A stretch of DNA of 64,000 nt from Bauldia sp965232525 (GCF_965232525.1 NZ_OZ246980.1:1240001-1304000); one strand, 5' to 3'. Positions 24,641-33,944 are shown, numbered from the stretch's first letter. The notes: generated by a model not told the origin, from the sequence alone. Numbers and translations: made by a program.

Positions 24641-25396
24641 ATGGCCAATCACTATGACTTCACGAACCGCGCTGCGGTCGTCACCGGCGGCGCACAGGGT
24701 ATTGGCCGTGCGGTGGTGGAGCGTTTGTTGGCCGGGGGCGCCCGTGTCGCGATCTGGGACCGGGATGAGGTGCGGGCCCGGGAGACCGCCGAAGCGTTGG
24801 CGGGCGGGGGCGAGGTTATCGCGGTCGGGGCCGATGTTGCCGACTATGGATCGGTCGAAGACGCCTGCGGCAACACGCTGGAAGCCTTCGGTCAGATTGA
24901 TATCCTGGTCAACAGCGCCGGGATCGCCGGCGACCCGAAAACGCTTTGGGACTATGAGCCGGATCACTGGGCTCAGGTCATCGACGTCAACCTCAACGGC
25001 CAGTTCAACTGCTGTAAGGCCGTCCTGCCGGGCATGATCGAGCGCAATTATGGGCGGATCGCCAACATCGCTTCGATCGCCGGTAAGGAGGGCAATCCCA
25101 ACGCCGCGGCCTACTCCGCGTCCAAGGCCGGCGTGATCGGCATGACCAAATCACTCGGCAAGGAAACCGCCGCCCACGACATCTCGGTCAATGCGATCAG
25201 CCCGGCCGTGGCCAAGACCAAGATCCTGGAGCAGGTGAATCAGGAGCACATCGATTACATGGTCGCCAAGATACCGCGCGGACGCCTCGTACTCGTGGAG
25301 GAGATTGCCGCGACGATCGCCTTCATGGTTTCCGACGATTGTTCCTTCACCACCGGTTTCACGTTCGACATTTCGGGGGGACGGGCCACCTACTAG
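24641..25396 (+). CDS. SDR family oxidoreductase
   Basis: 251 residues. The Rossmann loop is GGAQGIGRAV near residue 16, the NAD-preferring Asp is at the end of strand 2 (VAIWDRDE), with NSAG near 90, Ser in IASIAG, and YSASK as the catalytic Tyr-Lys. The C-terminus FDISGGRATY is typical for classical SDRs such as sugar 1-dehydrogenases and 3-oxoacyl-ACP reductases. The next two genes, an EamA permease and a 2-hydroxyacid dehydrogenase, follow after 14 and 30 bases, so the three look like one operon handling a small hydroxyacid or sugar. The exact substrate is not recognisable. Confidence 0.85.
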   Translation: MANHYDFTNRAAVVTGGAQGIGRAVVERLLAGGARVAIWDRDEVRARETAEALAGGGEVIAVGADVADYGSVEDACGNTLEAFGQIDILVNSAGIAGDPKTLWDYEPDHWAQVIDVNLNGQFNCCKAVLPGMIERNYGRIANIASIAGKEGNPNAAAYSASKAGVIGMTKSLGKETAAHDISVNAISPAVAKTKILEQVNQEHIDYMVAKIPRGRLVLVEEIAATIAFMVSDDCSFTTGFTFDISGGRATY

Positions 25397-25410
25397 GGCC
25401 GCGGAAGGGA

Positions 25411-26304
25411 TTGGCGATACCATCCGACTCGGACGGAGAGGCAACCCGTCGGCTCCAGGGAATCGCGCTGATTTGCGGCGCGGTCCTGATGTTCACGCTG
25501 CTCGATACCGCGGCGAAATACCTGACCGCGTTTCTGCCGGCGCTGGAAATCGCCTGGATTCGCTTCGTCGGTCATGCGGTGTTTGCCTTCCTGGTCCTGC
25601 GGCCATGGCGGAAACCGTCGCTCTACCGAACCCAACGACCGGTCGCTCAGATCATCCGGTCGACGTTCCTGTTTTCCTCCACGGTCTTCAACTTCCTCGC
25701 CATTCGCACGCTCCAGCTCGATCAGACCGCATCGATAATGTTCGCGGCCGTCTTCGTCATGGCAGCGTTATCCGGGCCGCTGCTCGGCGAATGGGTCGGT
25801 CCCCGCCGCTGGGTGGCCGTTGTGGTCGGCTTCATCGGCGTCCTGGTGGTGATCCGGCCGGGAACCGAAGCTTTCGAGCCGGCGATGCTTTACTCCATCG
25901 CCGCCATGCTGTCGGTCTCCGGCTACATGCTGATCACCCGTCATCTCGCCGCGACCGATTCGGCCGAAGGCATGATCCTGTTCTCGGCGCTCGTTCCATC
26001 CGTGCTGCTCGCCCCGATAGCGCTGCCGACGGCGGAGTGGCCGCAATCGGCGACAGTTGCCATCGTGCTGGTGTGCACCGGCATCATCGGTGGCATTGGC
26101 CATTGGATGCTGATCCACGCCCATCGCTTGGCGCCAACGCCGGTTCTGTCGCCGTTCCTGTATACGCAGTTGCTGTGGATGACCCTTGCCGGCTATGTAT
26201 TCTTCGATCAGCTGCCGGACCGGTCTACCCTGTTCGGCGCCGCGCTGATCATCGGCAGCGCGCTTTACATCCTCTATCGTGAACGGGTGCGCGGCAGTGC
26301 GTAG
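25411..26304 (+). CDS. EamA/DMT family transporter
   Basis: 297 residues if started at the TTG at 25411; no ATG or GTG is suitably placed. The ATG at 25339 lies inside the SDR gene and would give a non-membrane tail, so it is disfavoured; the start is uncertain. Ten membrane segments in two EamA repeats can be traced: from LICGAVLMFTLLDTAAKYL to GFIGVLVVIRPG, and from YSIAAMLSVSGYMLITRHL to GAALIIGSALYILYRE. DMT carriers export amino acids, nucleobases or other metabolites. It sits between two oxidoreductase genes in a compact operon. Confidence 0.82.
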   Translation: MAIPSDSDGEATRRLQGIALICGAVLMFTLLDTAAKYLTAFLPALEIAWIRFVGHAVFAFLVLRPWRKPSLYRTQRPVAQIIRSTFLFSSTVFNFLAIRTLQLDQTASIMFAAVFVMAALSGPLLGEWVGPRRWVAVVVGFIGVLVVIRPGTEAFEPAMLYSIAAMLSVSGYMLITRHLAATDSAEGMILFSALVPSVLLAPIALPTAEWPQSATVAIVLVCTGIIGGIGHWMLIHAHRLAPTPVLSPFLYTQLLWMTLAGYVFFDQLPDRSTLFGAALIIGSALYILYRERVRGSA

Positions 26305-26334
26305 GCTGCTGCGCGACGAGAAAGCGGGGCGTCC

Positions 26335-27303
26335 ATGGAAAAAGTCGATATCTTGGTGCTGGGCGGACTGCACGACACCACCCTGAAGACGCTGGTGCGT
26401 CACGCCCACGTACATCTGGCGCTAGACGAGACCCACCTCGAGAAGGCTCTGACCGATCACGGCGACGCCATTCGCGGTATCGCCCGCGGCGGCCATCTGG
26501 GTGTCGATCAGGCTTTGCTCGAGCGGCTGCCGAACCTCGAGATCGTCGCCAATTTCGGCGTCGGCTATGACGGGATCGATCTCAAGCGAGCAGCAGAGCG
26601 CCAGATTGTCGTGACCAATACGCCGGATGTGCTGACCGAGGAGGTGGCCGACACGGCGCTCGGACTGCTCCTCAACACGGCGCGCGAACTGCCGGCGGCC
26701 GAGACCTATCTGCGTGCCGGCCGGTGGGTCGGCGAGGGCGCCTACCCGCTGACCGGTACGTTGCGCAATCGCACCGTCGGCATCGTTGGCCTCGGTCGGA
26801 TTGGTCTGGCGATCGCCCGGCGGCTGGACGCGATGACGGTGCCAGTCGTCTATCACACTCGTCGCGAACGTCCGGACGCGCCTTACCGCTACTACGATGA
26901 TCTGACCGAGATGGCCGCCGCCGTCGATACGCTGATGGTTGTCGTCCCCGGAACGCCGGAAACCGCCGGTATGATCAATGCCGGCGTTCTTGAGGCATTG
27001 GGACCCGAGGGAATCATCGTCAACGTCGGTCGCGGCTCCGCGATTGACGAACCGGCGCTTATCGCGGCGCTGGCGGGGCGCACTATCCGCGCGGCGGGGC
27101 TCGATGTCTTCGCGGACGAGCCTAACGTCCCGGAAGAATTGCTCGCGCTGGACAATGCCGTACTGTTGCCTCACGTCGGTTCCGCATCGATCCACACCCG
27201 CGATGCCATGGGACAGCTGATGATTGACAACCTTGTGGCTTGGTTCGATGGCAAGCCGCCGTTGACCCCGGTTCCGGAGACGCCGGTGCCGCCCCGCGAC
27301 TGA
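26335..27303 (+). CDS. D-2-hydroxyacid dehydrogenase (hydroxypyruvate/glyoxylate reductase type)
   Basis: 322 residues. The NAD(P) loop GIVGLGRIGLAIARRL lies near residue 145. Catalytic residues are visible: Arg in VNVGRGSAIDE, Glu in GLDVFADEPNVPEELL, and His in LPHVGSAS. The N-terminal substrate domain has VANFGVGYDGID. The basic cluster after strand 2 (YHTRRERP) suggests NADPH rather than NADH. Such enzymes reduce glyoxylate, hydroxypyruvate or 2-ketogluconate. It is last in the SDR/EamA operon and convergent with denD, 23 bases apart. Confidence 0.88.
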   Translation: MEKVDILVLGGLHDTTLKTLVRHAHVHLALDETHLEKALTDHGDAIRGIARGGHLGVDQALLERLPNLEIVANFGVGYDGIDLKRAAERQIVVTNTPDVLTEEVADTALGLLLNTARELPAAETYLRAGRWVGEGAYPLTGTLRNRTVGIVGLGRIGLAIARRLDAMTVPVVYHTRRERPDAPYRYYDDLTEMAAAVDTLMVVVPGTPETAGMINAGVLEALGPEGIIVNVGRGSAIDEPALIAALAGRTIRAAGLDVFADEPNVPEELLALDNAVLLPHVGSASIHTRDAMGQLMIDNLVAWFDGKPPLTPVPETPVPPRD

Positions 27304-27326
27304 AGTGGGTAGCGATGACGCGCCGA

Positions 27327-28310
27327 TCAGGCGACGAAGTTGCCGTCAAGCTCGTCCTCGATGTGGATCCGGATGTTTTCCTCGAAGCGCGCTTCGGCCT
27401 GGAACCCGAGCGCGAGGGCCCGCTGCGGGTCGAACCGCTGCGGCCAGCCCTTGACGATACCCATGATCATCTCGTCGGGTTCGTGACGGATCCGCTTGAC
27501 CACGTTGTCGCCGGCAACCTTGCGCAGCGCGTCGATCTGCTCGCCGACCGTAACTGAAATACCCGGCATTGTGAGATTGCGGCGCGGGCCGATCGCTTCG
27601 CCGTCAAGCGTCGCTGCATGGATGAGAAAGTTGACCGCTGACCGCGGACTCGCGTGCCAATGCCGCGTCTCCTCCGATACCGGCAGGACGGCTTCCTTGC
27701 CGGCGAGCGGTTCGCGGATGATGTTTGAGAAGAACCCGCTCGCCGCCTTGTTCGGCTTACCTGGGCGTACGCTGATGGTTGGAAGGCGGATCCCGACGCC
27801 ATCCATGAAGCCACGTCGCGTGTAGTCGGCAAGCAGCAACTCGCCGATCGTCTTCTGAGTCCCGTAGGAGGTGAGCGGCGTGAGGTGGAAATCGTCTGGG
27901 ATAGCCTCGGGGAACGGCGCACCGAACACGCCGATCGACGACGTGAACACCACGCGGGGAACATAGTGATTGCTGAACGCCTGGACCGCGTCGAACAGGC
28001 CACGGGTCCCGTCGAGATTGACGCGGTAGCCCTTCTCGAAGTCGGTCTCGGCTTCCCCGGAGACGATGGCCGCCAGGTGAAAAATCACATCAGGCCGCGG
28101 TGCGACGAGCGAAGCGCCGACTCCAGGTGCGGACAGGTCCGTTGCGATCGTTTCGATTTCGAAGGGAGCATCCGCCGGCGGCGTCGGTTCGACAACATCG
28201 ACCAAGGTTACCTTGGCGATGGCTTTTTCGCCGAGTTGGCCGTCTTCGGCCAGTCGGGTGGCGAGTTTTGAGCCGACCATCCCGCCCGCGCCGATGATTG
28301 TCACATGCAT
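27327..28310 (-). CDS. denD: D-erythronate dehydrogenase DenD (extended SDR)
   Basis: 327 residues from the ATG at 28310, with GGGGAG seven bases upstream; the longer open frame has no site. The extended-SDR loop is MHVTIIGAGGMVGSKLATRL, then IFHLAAIVSGEAETDFEKGYRVNL, VFTSSIGVFG and Tyr-x3-Lys in SYGTQKTIGELLL. The segments PTISVRPGKPNKAASGFFSN and HWHASPRSAVNFLIHAA are typical of DenD, which oxidises D-erythronate to 2-oxo-tetronate, feeding the OtnK/OtnC pathway. OtnK and OtnC are not in the window. It is divergent from the frameshifted SDR. Confidence 0.82.
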   Translation of the reverse strand: MHVTIIGAGGMVGSKLATRLAEDGQLGEKAIAKVTLVDVVEPTPPADAPFEIETIATDLSAPGVGASLVAPRPDVIFHLAAIVSGEAETDFEKGYRVNLDGTRGLFDAVQAFSNHYVPRVVFTSSIGVFGAPFPEAIPDDFHLTPLTSYGTQKTIGELLLADYTRRGFMDGVGIRLPTISVRPGKPNKAASGFFSNIIREPLAGKEAVLPVSEETRHWHASPRSAVNFLIHAATLDGEAIGPRRNLTMPGISVTVGEQIDALRKVAGDNVVKRIRHEPDEMIMGIVKGWPQRFDPQRALALGFQAEARFEENIRIHIEDELDGNFVA

Positions 28311-28432
28311 TTCGTTGCTCCCCTTTTTTCTTTGTGTCCGTGACGGAACCGATTTGGCTCGAATCGACGGCGGAACCGTTATACAGCGTGGCAGCGTCGT
28401 GACGAGCGGCCGATCAACAAGTAGGGGGCGCA

Positions 28433-29180
28433 ATGAGCAAGACAATTGTCATCACCGGCGGGGCTAGGGGAATCGGGGCGGCGGCAGCCCGCCTTGGGGG
28501 GCGACGCGGTTGGTCGATCGCGTTCAACTATGCCGGGAACGACGAAGCTGCGGCGGCAACCGGCGCGGCAGTCGAGGCGGCTGGCGGTCGCGCAATGGCG
28601 ATCAAAGGCAATGTTGCCGAAGAGAGCGACGTCGCTGAGCTGTTCGATCGCGCGGCCGAGGCGTTCGGGTCGATTGACGGGGTCGTCAACAACGCGGGCA
28701 TCATCCTGCCCGCATCGCCCTTCGCGGATATGGCCATCGATCGCTTTCCGGTCGATCATCGATGTCAACGTACTGGGCGCGTTTCTGGTCGCCCGCGAGG
28801 CGGCACGACGTCTGCCCTGGAACCGTGGCGGCAAGGGTGGCGCCATCGTCAACCTCTCCTCGGCAGCGGTCAAACTTGGCGCGCCGAACGAGTTCGTGGA
28901 CTACGCGGGGACCAAGGGAACCCTCGAACCGCTGACGATCGGCCTCGCCAAAGAACTCGGCGGAGAAGGCGTGCGGGTCAATGCGGTCCGACCCGGGCTG
29001 ATCGACACGGACATCCACGCCGATGCCGGCTCGCCGGATCGCGCGGAACGACTCGGCGTCACCACGCCGCTTGGCCGCGCCGGCACCGCAGAGGAGGTGG
29101 CCGAGGCGATTGTGTGGCTGCTGTCGGATGAGTCATCCTATGTGACCGGCTCGGTTCTGGAGGTAACAGGCGGCCGGTAG
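28433..29180 (+). pseudogene. SDR oxidoreductase with a one-base frameshift
   Basis: The ATG at 28433 (AGGGGG before it) opens a normal SDR: MSKTIVITGGARGIGAAAAR, NVAEESDVAELFDRA, VVNNAGIILPASPFADMAID. The frame then goes wrong at about 28745-28750 (TTTCCGG). Dropping one C there restores FRSIIDVNVLGAFLVAREAA, AIVNLSSAAVKLGAPNEFVD, YAGTKG, VNAVRPGLIDTDIHADAG and a normal end VTGSVLEVTGGR, about 248 residues. As written, the protein would lose the catalytic Tyr-Lys. It is a pseudogene or a sequence error; the downstream frame shows no other damage. It is divergent from denD, so possibly once in the same pathway. Confidence 0.8.
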
Positions 29181-29223
29181 GAGAAACACGGTCGATGATG
29201 GCGTTGGGGGCTGACTGGGACGG

Positions 29224-30825
29224 ATGGGGTTGAGAACCGGAAGCGCAACGCTCGCGCTTGCCGTTGCGGCCTGGATCGCGGTCCCATCGGCTCTCGCGGC
29301 GAAGACGCTGGTATACTGCGCGCCCGGCAGCCCGGAGGGCTTCGATCCGGCACCCTTCAGCCTCGATACAACCCTCGACGTCTCGGCCGCGCTCTACGAT
29401 GGGTTGGTGCGCTTCAAACCCGGCACAGCCACGGTTGAGCCGGCGCTGGCCTCCGAGTGGGAAGTTTCCGACAACGGGCTCGAATACACCTTCCGCCTCC
29501 GACCCGACGTGGCGTTCCATGACACCGAGACTTTCACGCCGACCCGGCCGCTAAACGCCGACGATGTGATCTTCAGCTTCGAGCGCCAATGGAGGCCGGA
29601 TCATCCCTATTACGACTATGGCGGCGGTACCTGGCCCTATTTCTCCGGCCTGTCGATGCCGGAAGTCCTTCGGGACATCCGCAGGCAGGACGATGCGACT
29701 GTCGTCTTTGTGTTGAATCGTCCCCAGTCCGCGTTCCTTTCCAATCTGGCGCTCGGTTTCGCCTCGATCCTGTCGAAAGAGTACGCCGACGTCTTATTTG
29801 AATTGGACGAACGGCAACGGTTGAGCGAGGCCCCGGTGGGCACTGGTCCGTTTCGGTATGTCGACCACGAGGAAGGCATCGCCACCCGACTTGCCGCCAA
29901 CCCCGATTACTGGAATGGGGCGCCTCCTCTCGATTCATTGGTCTTTGCGACGACGCCGGATTCGGACGTAAGGGTCGCGCGCTTGCTTGCCGACAACTGC
30001 CATGTTGCGGCTGCGCCGTCTTCCGCTGATCTCGAATCGCTGCCCGTGGACGCTGACGCAACTGTCGTGCAGAGCCCCGGTGCGATGGTCACTTACCTGG
30101 CTTACAACACCACCCAGCCACCCTTCGATCGTGCCGAGGTGCGCCGCGCCCTCAACCGAGCAGTGGACAAACAGGCGATCGTTGAGGCCGTGTTCGGCGG
30201 TCAGGCGATTCCGGCCGACACGCCTATCCCCCCGGGTTTGGTTCCGGACAGCGCCGATCTGTCGGTGCCCGGCTATGACCCGGATGCCGCACGGACCGCG
30301 TTAGCGGATGCCGGTGCTGGCAACGTTTCGCTGCGTTTGCTGCCGTTGCACGCGGCGCGGCCGTTCAATCCCGATCCGATCCGGACGGCTGAGATGATCC
30401 AGGCCGATCTGGAAGCAATCGGTGTCGATGTGACGGTTGTGGAGACAGATTTGAGCGGTTTTGTCGAGCAATCCATCGATCCGGAGAATGACAGCGCGGT
30501 TCTGTTTGGGTGGACCGCGGCAAATGGTGACCCGGACGGGTTTCTGGCCGCACCTCTTGGCTGTGATGCGAGGGGCATCTCGAATCGGGCCGAGTGGTGT
30601 AGTCCGCGATTCGAGGCGCTGCTCCGCCGCGGGCAAGCGTTGCCGCCCGGTCCGGATCGCGACGCGGTCTACGCCGAAGCCCTCACGATCTTCGTCGATG
30701 AGGCGCCATGGTTGCCAATCGCCCACGCGACGGTCACGGCGGCGGTCTCCGACCGGGTCCGGGGCTTCGTCGTCGATCCCATGGGGCGCTATCGCTTCCA
30801 GTCGGTCGACCTCGCGGAGGAGTGA
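29224..30825 (+). CDS. Peptide/nickel-type ABC substrate-binding protein (SBP_bac_5)
   Basis: 533 residues with a signal peptide (GSATLALAVAAWIAVPSALA, then AKTLVYCAPG). The DppA/OppA fold is clear: SPEGFDPAPFSLDTTLDVSAALYDGLVRF, RLRPDVAFHDTE, LNADDVIFSFERQW, VGTGPFRYVDHE, YLAYNTTQPPFDRAEVRRALNRAVDKQAI, LFGWTAANGDPDGFL. An N-terminal CAPG cysteine and three later cysteines (DNCH, GCDARG, EWCSPRF) match the dipeptide-binding branch that binds dipeptides or haem. No permease or ATPase is adjacent, so it is an orphan that must work with a transporter encoded elsewhere. Confidence 0.85.
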   Translation: MGLRTGSATLALAVAAWIAVPSALAAKTLVYCAPGSPEGFDPAPFSLDTTLDVSAALYDGLVRFKPGTATVEPALASEWEVSDNGLEYTFRLRPDVAFHDTETFTPTRPLNADDVIFSFERQWRPDHPYYDYGGGTWPYFSGLSMPEVLRDIRRQDDATVVFVLNRPQSAFLSNLALGFASILSKEYADVLFELDERQRLSEAPVGTGPFRYVDHEEGIATRLAANPDYWNGAPPLDSLVFATTPDSDVRVARLLADNCHVAAAPSSADLESLPVDADATVVQSPGAMVTYLAYNTTQPPFDRAEVRRALNRAVDKQAIVEAVFGGQAIPADTPIPPGLVPDSADLSVPGYDPDAARTALADAGAGNVSLRLLPLHAARPFNPDPIRTAEMIQADLEAIGVDVTVVETDLSGFVEQSIDPENDSAVLFGWTAANGDPDGFLAAPLGCDARGISNRAEWCSPRFEALLRRGQALPPGPDRDAVYAEALTIFVDEAPWLPIAHATVTAAVSDRVRGFVVDPMGRYRFQSVDLAEE

Positions 30826-30892
30826 TCAGGCTGGTGATGTCGATGGCACCGATAGACCCTACGTCACCGGACAGCCGATCTCGGAGGTGCTG

Positions 30893-31423
30893 ATGACCGA
30901 CAAAGCCAGCGCGACGACCGATACGACCTCGGAGCCGCAAGGCGCCGGGCCGATCGATCCGGGTGTCCGGATCGGTCACGTCCACCTCAAGGTCGCCGAC
31001 CTCGAGCGGTCGCTGGGGTTCTATTGCGGTGTTCTCGGTTTTGAACTGATGCAGCGCTACGGCGAGCAGGCGGCGTTCGTCTCGGCTGGCGGCTATCACC
31101 ACCACATCGCCATCAACACCTGGGAGAGCCTTGGTGCCGCTCCGCCGCCGCGCCGGTCCACCGGTCTGTTCCACTTGGCGATCGTCTATCCGGACCGCGC
31201 TGCGCTGGCGGACGCGTTGCGTCGCCTCATGAACTCAGGGATTCCGCTGGATGGCGCCAGCGATCACGGCGTCAGCGAGGCGCTCTACCTGCGCGATCCG
31301 GACGGCAACGGCGTCGAGCTCTATGTCGACCGCCCGCGCGAGGCGTGGCCGCGAGACCCAAACGGGTCGCTGGCGATGGTCACCGAGCGCCTCGACGTCG
31401 ACGCCCTGCTTGCCGAAAGATAG
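30893..31423 (+). CDS. VOC-family protein (catechol 2,3-dioxygenase/glyoxalase-like)
   Basis: 176 residues from an ATG with GGAGG five bases upstream. After a 24-residue variable tail comes the VOC fold: GHVHLKVADLERSLGFYCGVLGFEL, the histidine cluster GGYHHHIAINTW, GLFHLAIVYPDRAAL, and SEALYLRDPDGNGVELYVDRP. The three metal positions (His in GHVHL, His in LFHLA, Glu in GVELY) are kept. It is therefore likely a metal enzyme: an extradiol dioxygenase (CatE-like), glyoxalase or fosfomycin-resistance-type lyase. Its neighbour upstream is an orphan binding protein; no aromatic pathway is nearby. Confidence 0.8.
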   Translation: MTDKASATTDTTSEPQGAGPIDPGVRIGHVHLKVADLERSLGFYCGVLGFELMQRYGEQAAFVSAGGYHHHIAINTWESLGAAPPPRRSTGLFHLAIVYPDRAALADALRRLMNSGIPLDGASDHGVSEALYLRDPDGNGVELYVDRPREAWPRDPNGSLAMVTERLDVDALLAER

Positions 31424-31519
31424 AAGCGCCGACCAACCTCCCGACATGGCATTGCCGGCATCGGTCGCTTATATCGAGCAGCGGTGCGTTCTGCGCCGTT
31501 CCCGCTGCGGAGACCCTCC

Positions 31520-32545
31520 ATGGCTGACCCCCAGATCCCCGTCACCGTGCTCACCGGCTACCTCGGCGCCGGAAAGACGACGCTGCTCAACCGCATCCTC
31601 TCCGAGAACCACGGCAAGACCTACGCGGTCGTCGTCAACGAGTTCGGCGAGATTGGCATCGACAACGACCTGATCGTCGAGTCCGACGAAGAGGTCTACG
31701 AGATGAATAATGGCTGCATCTGCTGCACGGTGCGGGGCGACCTGATCCGGGTGGTCGAGGGGCTGATGAAACGGCCCGGTCGGTTCGACGGCATCCTGAT
31801 CGAGACCACCGGTCTCGCCGATCCGTCGCCCGTCGCCCAGACCTTCTTCATGGACGACGACGTCCGCGCCAAGGCAAAACTCGACGCCGTGGTCGTGATC
31901 GTCGATGCCAAGCACCTGACCGCCCGGTTGAGCGACAGCCCCGAAGCCGAGAACCAGATCGGTTTCGCTGACGTGATTCTTCTCAACAAGACAGACCTGG
32001 TTTCGCCAGAGGAACTTGCCGAGGTCGAGCGCCGCATCCGGGCGATCAACCGCCACGCCATCGTCCATCACACCGAACGCTGCGCGATCCCCCTTGACCG
32101 GGTGATCGACCGCGGTGCGTTTCAGCTCGATCGCATCCTGTCACTCGATCCGGATTTCCTCGAAGGCAGCGATCACGACCACCATCACGACGGCGGGGAT
32201 CATGATCATGACCATCATCATGATGATGACCATCACCACCGGCACGACCCGTCGGTGACCAGCCTGTCGCTCCGCGCCGGCGCTCTCGATCCCAACCTGT
32301 TTTTCCCGTGGATCCAGCAGATCACCCAGGCCTTCGGCCCCGACATCTTGCGGCTCAAGGGCATCATTGCTTTCAAGGACGATCCGGACCGATACGTCGT
32401 CCAGGGTATTCACATGATCGTCGAGGGCGATCACCAGCGCCCTTGGAAGGACGACGAGTCGCACGACAGTCGCCTCGTCTTCATCGGCCGCAACCTCGAC
32501 GTCGATCTGCTCACCGCCGGCTTCGGCGCCTGCGCGGCCAAATAG
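31520..32545 (+). CDS. CobW/COG0523 GTPase, probable zinc chaperone
   Basis: 341 residues; the ATG at 31520 has GGAG seven bases before it. The G1 loop is TGYLGAGKTTLL near residue 13. The metal motif is NGCICC (Cys66, Cys68, Cys69), which in the ZNG1/COG0523 family carries Zn. IETTGLADPSPV is G3-like and LLNKTD is G4. Residues about 218-243 form a run rich in His and Asp (16 histidines in about 26 residues), as in zinc chaperones. The C-terminal CobW_C domain follows. It probably moves zinc or cobalt into a target enzyme. A VOC protein and a WD40 protein follow on the same strand. Confidence 0.88.
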   Translation: MADPQIPVTVLTGYLGAGKTTLLNRILSENHGKTYAVVVNEFGEIGIDNDLIVESDEEVYEMNNGCICCTVRGDLIRVVEGLMKRPGRFDGILIETTGLADPSPVAQTFFMDDDVRAKAKLDAVVVIVDAKHLTARLSDSPEAENQIGFADVILLNKTDLVSPEELAEVERRIRAINRHAIVHHTERCAIPLDRVIDRGAFQLDRILSLDPDFLEGSDHDHHHDGGDHDHDHHHDDDHHHRHDPSVTSLSLRAGALDPNLFFPWIQQITQAFGPDILRLKGIIAFKDDPDRYVVQGIHMIVEGDHQRPWKDDESHDSRLVFIGRNLDVDLLTAGFGACAAK

Positions 32546-32562
32546 GTGCGTCGGCGGCTGGC

Positions 32563-32937
32563 ATGCGCTTCGTCAACCCGATTCCGTTTGTACGGGACAT
32601 CACCGTCTCGAAGGCTTTTTACCGCGACATCCTCGGTCTCACCGTCACCGTGGAACATGACAACTTTGTCCAGTTTCAAGGCAATTTCGCCATTCATGAC
32701 GGCACCGCGTTGGCACAGATGGTGTGGGAAGGCTCAGGAGGCGAGGCTCCAGACACCTACGGTCTTCGCAATCTGCTTCTCTATTTCGAGGACGACGACA
32801 TCGATGCCCGCTTCGATGCTCTGAAGGATCAGGTTGAATTGATCCATGGCCTGGAACGACAGGCGTGGGGACAGCGGGTCTTCCGTTTCTATGATCCAGA
32901 TGGCCATGCCATCGAGATCGGCGAGCCGATGTCGTGA
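32563..32937 (+). CDS. Small VOC/glyoxalase-like protein
   Basis: 124 residues, a single VOC module: MRFVNPIPFVRDITVSKAFY, RDILGLTVTVEHDNFVQF, then ENLLLYFEDDD-type strand and RVFRFYDPDGHAIEIGEP. The final Glu (IEIG) is kept, but the first strand lacks the usual metal histidine (FVNPIPFV). It may therefore be a non-metal VOC, such as a bleomycin-binding-type protein, rather than an enzyme. It begins 17 bases after the CobW gene and overlaps the WD40 gene by four bases (GTGA). It is thus inserted inside the CobW-WD40 pair and is translated with them. Confidence 0.75.
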   Translation: MRFVNPIPFVRDITVSKAFYRDILGLTVTVEHDNFVQFQGNFAIHDGTALAQMVWEGSGGEAPDTYGLRNLLLYFEDDDIDARFDALKDQVELIHGLERQAWGQRVFRFYDPDGHAIEIGEPMS

Positions 32938-33905
32938 AGCCGGACATGGCCTTCGGCGCCTACGTGGTAGACGCCGCCTTTCTTGGCGACACCGTGGCGT
33001 TCGCTCTGGGCGATGGCTCTGTCCGGATGGTCGACGCCGAGGTCGCGCGGATCGTTGGCGTCCACGACGGCGCGATCCTCGCCGCCACGCCGACCACTGA
33101 CGGCAAGAGCATTGTCACTGGTGGCGACGACGGCCTGATCGCGGCCACCAGCGCTGACGGCACGGTCACCACCATGGCCAAACACACCGGCAAGTGGATT
33201 GACCGTCTAGCGACTGGGTCCGGCGAGGCCATCGCCTATGCCCTTGGCCGTCAGGTGGTTGTCTTGCTGTCGGAAGAGCGCGAGAAGGCACTGGATCTCC
33301 CTCACGCCGCGGGCGGTCTGGCGTTCGCGTCCAAAGGCTTACGCCTCGCGATTGCCCGCTACAACGGCGTGACCCTGTGGTGGCCGGGCACCGAGGCCGA
33401 GCCGACCGAACTTGCCTGGGACGGTCCGCACATCGCCGCGTCGTTTTCGCCGGATGGCAAGTACCTGGTCACAGCCATGCAGGAAAACCAGCTCCACGGT
33501 TGGCGGCTGAGCGACGGCAAGGACATGCGGATGAGCGGCTACCCGGCCAAACCCCGCTCACTGTCTTGGTCGGCAAAGGGCCGTTTCCTGGTCACCTCGG
33601 GCGCTAACGCCGCCGTGCTCTGGCCGTTCCATCTCAAGGACGGCCCGCAGGGCAAGCCACCGCTTCAGGTCGGCTCGCGCGACGTGTTGGTCACACAGGT
33701 CGCCTGCCATCCGCGCAAGGAACGGGTGGCCATCGGCTACAAGGATGGGTTGGTAGCCGTCGCCGATTTCGTCGAGACGGCTGGACCGGGCGCGCGGTAC
33801 CAGATCGATGGTCCGATCACCGCGCTGGCCTGGAGCCGGCGTGGCGATCGGCTGGCGTATGGCAGCGAGACCGGGGCTGCCGGTGTAGTCGAACTGATCG
33901 AGTGA
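32934..33905 (+). CDS. WD40 repeat-like beta-propeller protein
   Basis: 323 residues from a GTG overlapping the previous stop; the ATG at 32946 is an alternative. No signal peptide. Weak WD40-like repeats can be seen: VAFALGDGSVRMVDAEV, SIVTGGDDGLIAATSADG, IAASFSPDGKYLVTAMQENQLHGWRL, SLSWSAKGRFLVTSGANAAVLWPF, and AWSRRGDRLAYGSETGAAGVV at the end. About six to seven blades fit the length. In alphaproteobacteria a WD40 protein of this size often sits next to a CobW GTPase, so it may be a scaffold for metal delivery. This is an association, not a known function. Confidence 0.75.
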   Translation: MKPDMAFGAYVVDAAFLGDTVAFALGDGSVRMVDAEVARIVGVHDGAILAATPTTDGKSIVTGGDDGLIAATSADGTVTTMAKHTGKWIDRLATGSGEAIAYALGRQVVVLLSEEREKALDLPHAAGGLAFASKGLRLAIARYNGVTLWWPGTEAEPTELAWDGPHIAASFSPDGKYLVTAMQENQLHGWRLSDGKDMRMSGYPAKPRSLSWSAKGRFLVTSGANAAVLWPFHLKDGPQGKPPLQVGSRDVLVTQVACHPRKERVAIGYKDGLVAVADFVETAGPGARYQIDGPITALAWSRRGDRLAYGSETGAAGVVELIE

Positions 33906-33944
33906 CAGTGCGGTCCCGACAAGACACGTGTGAAGGCAGAGACC

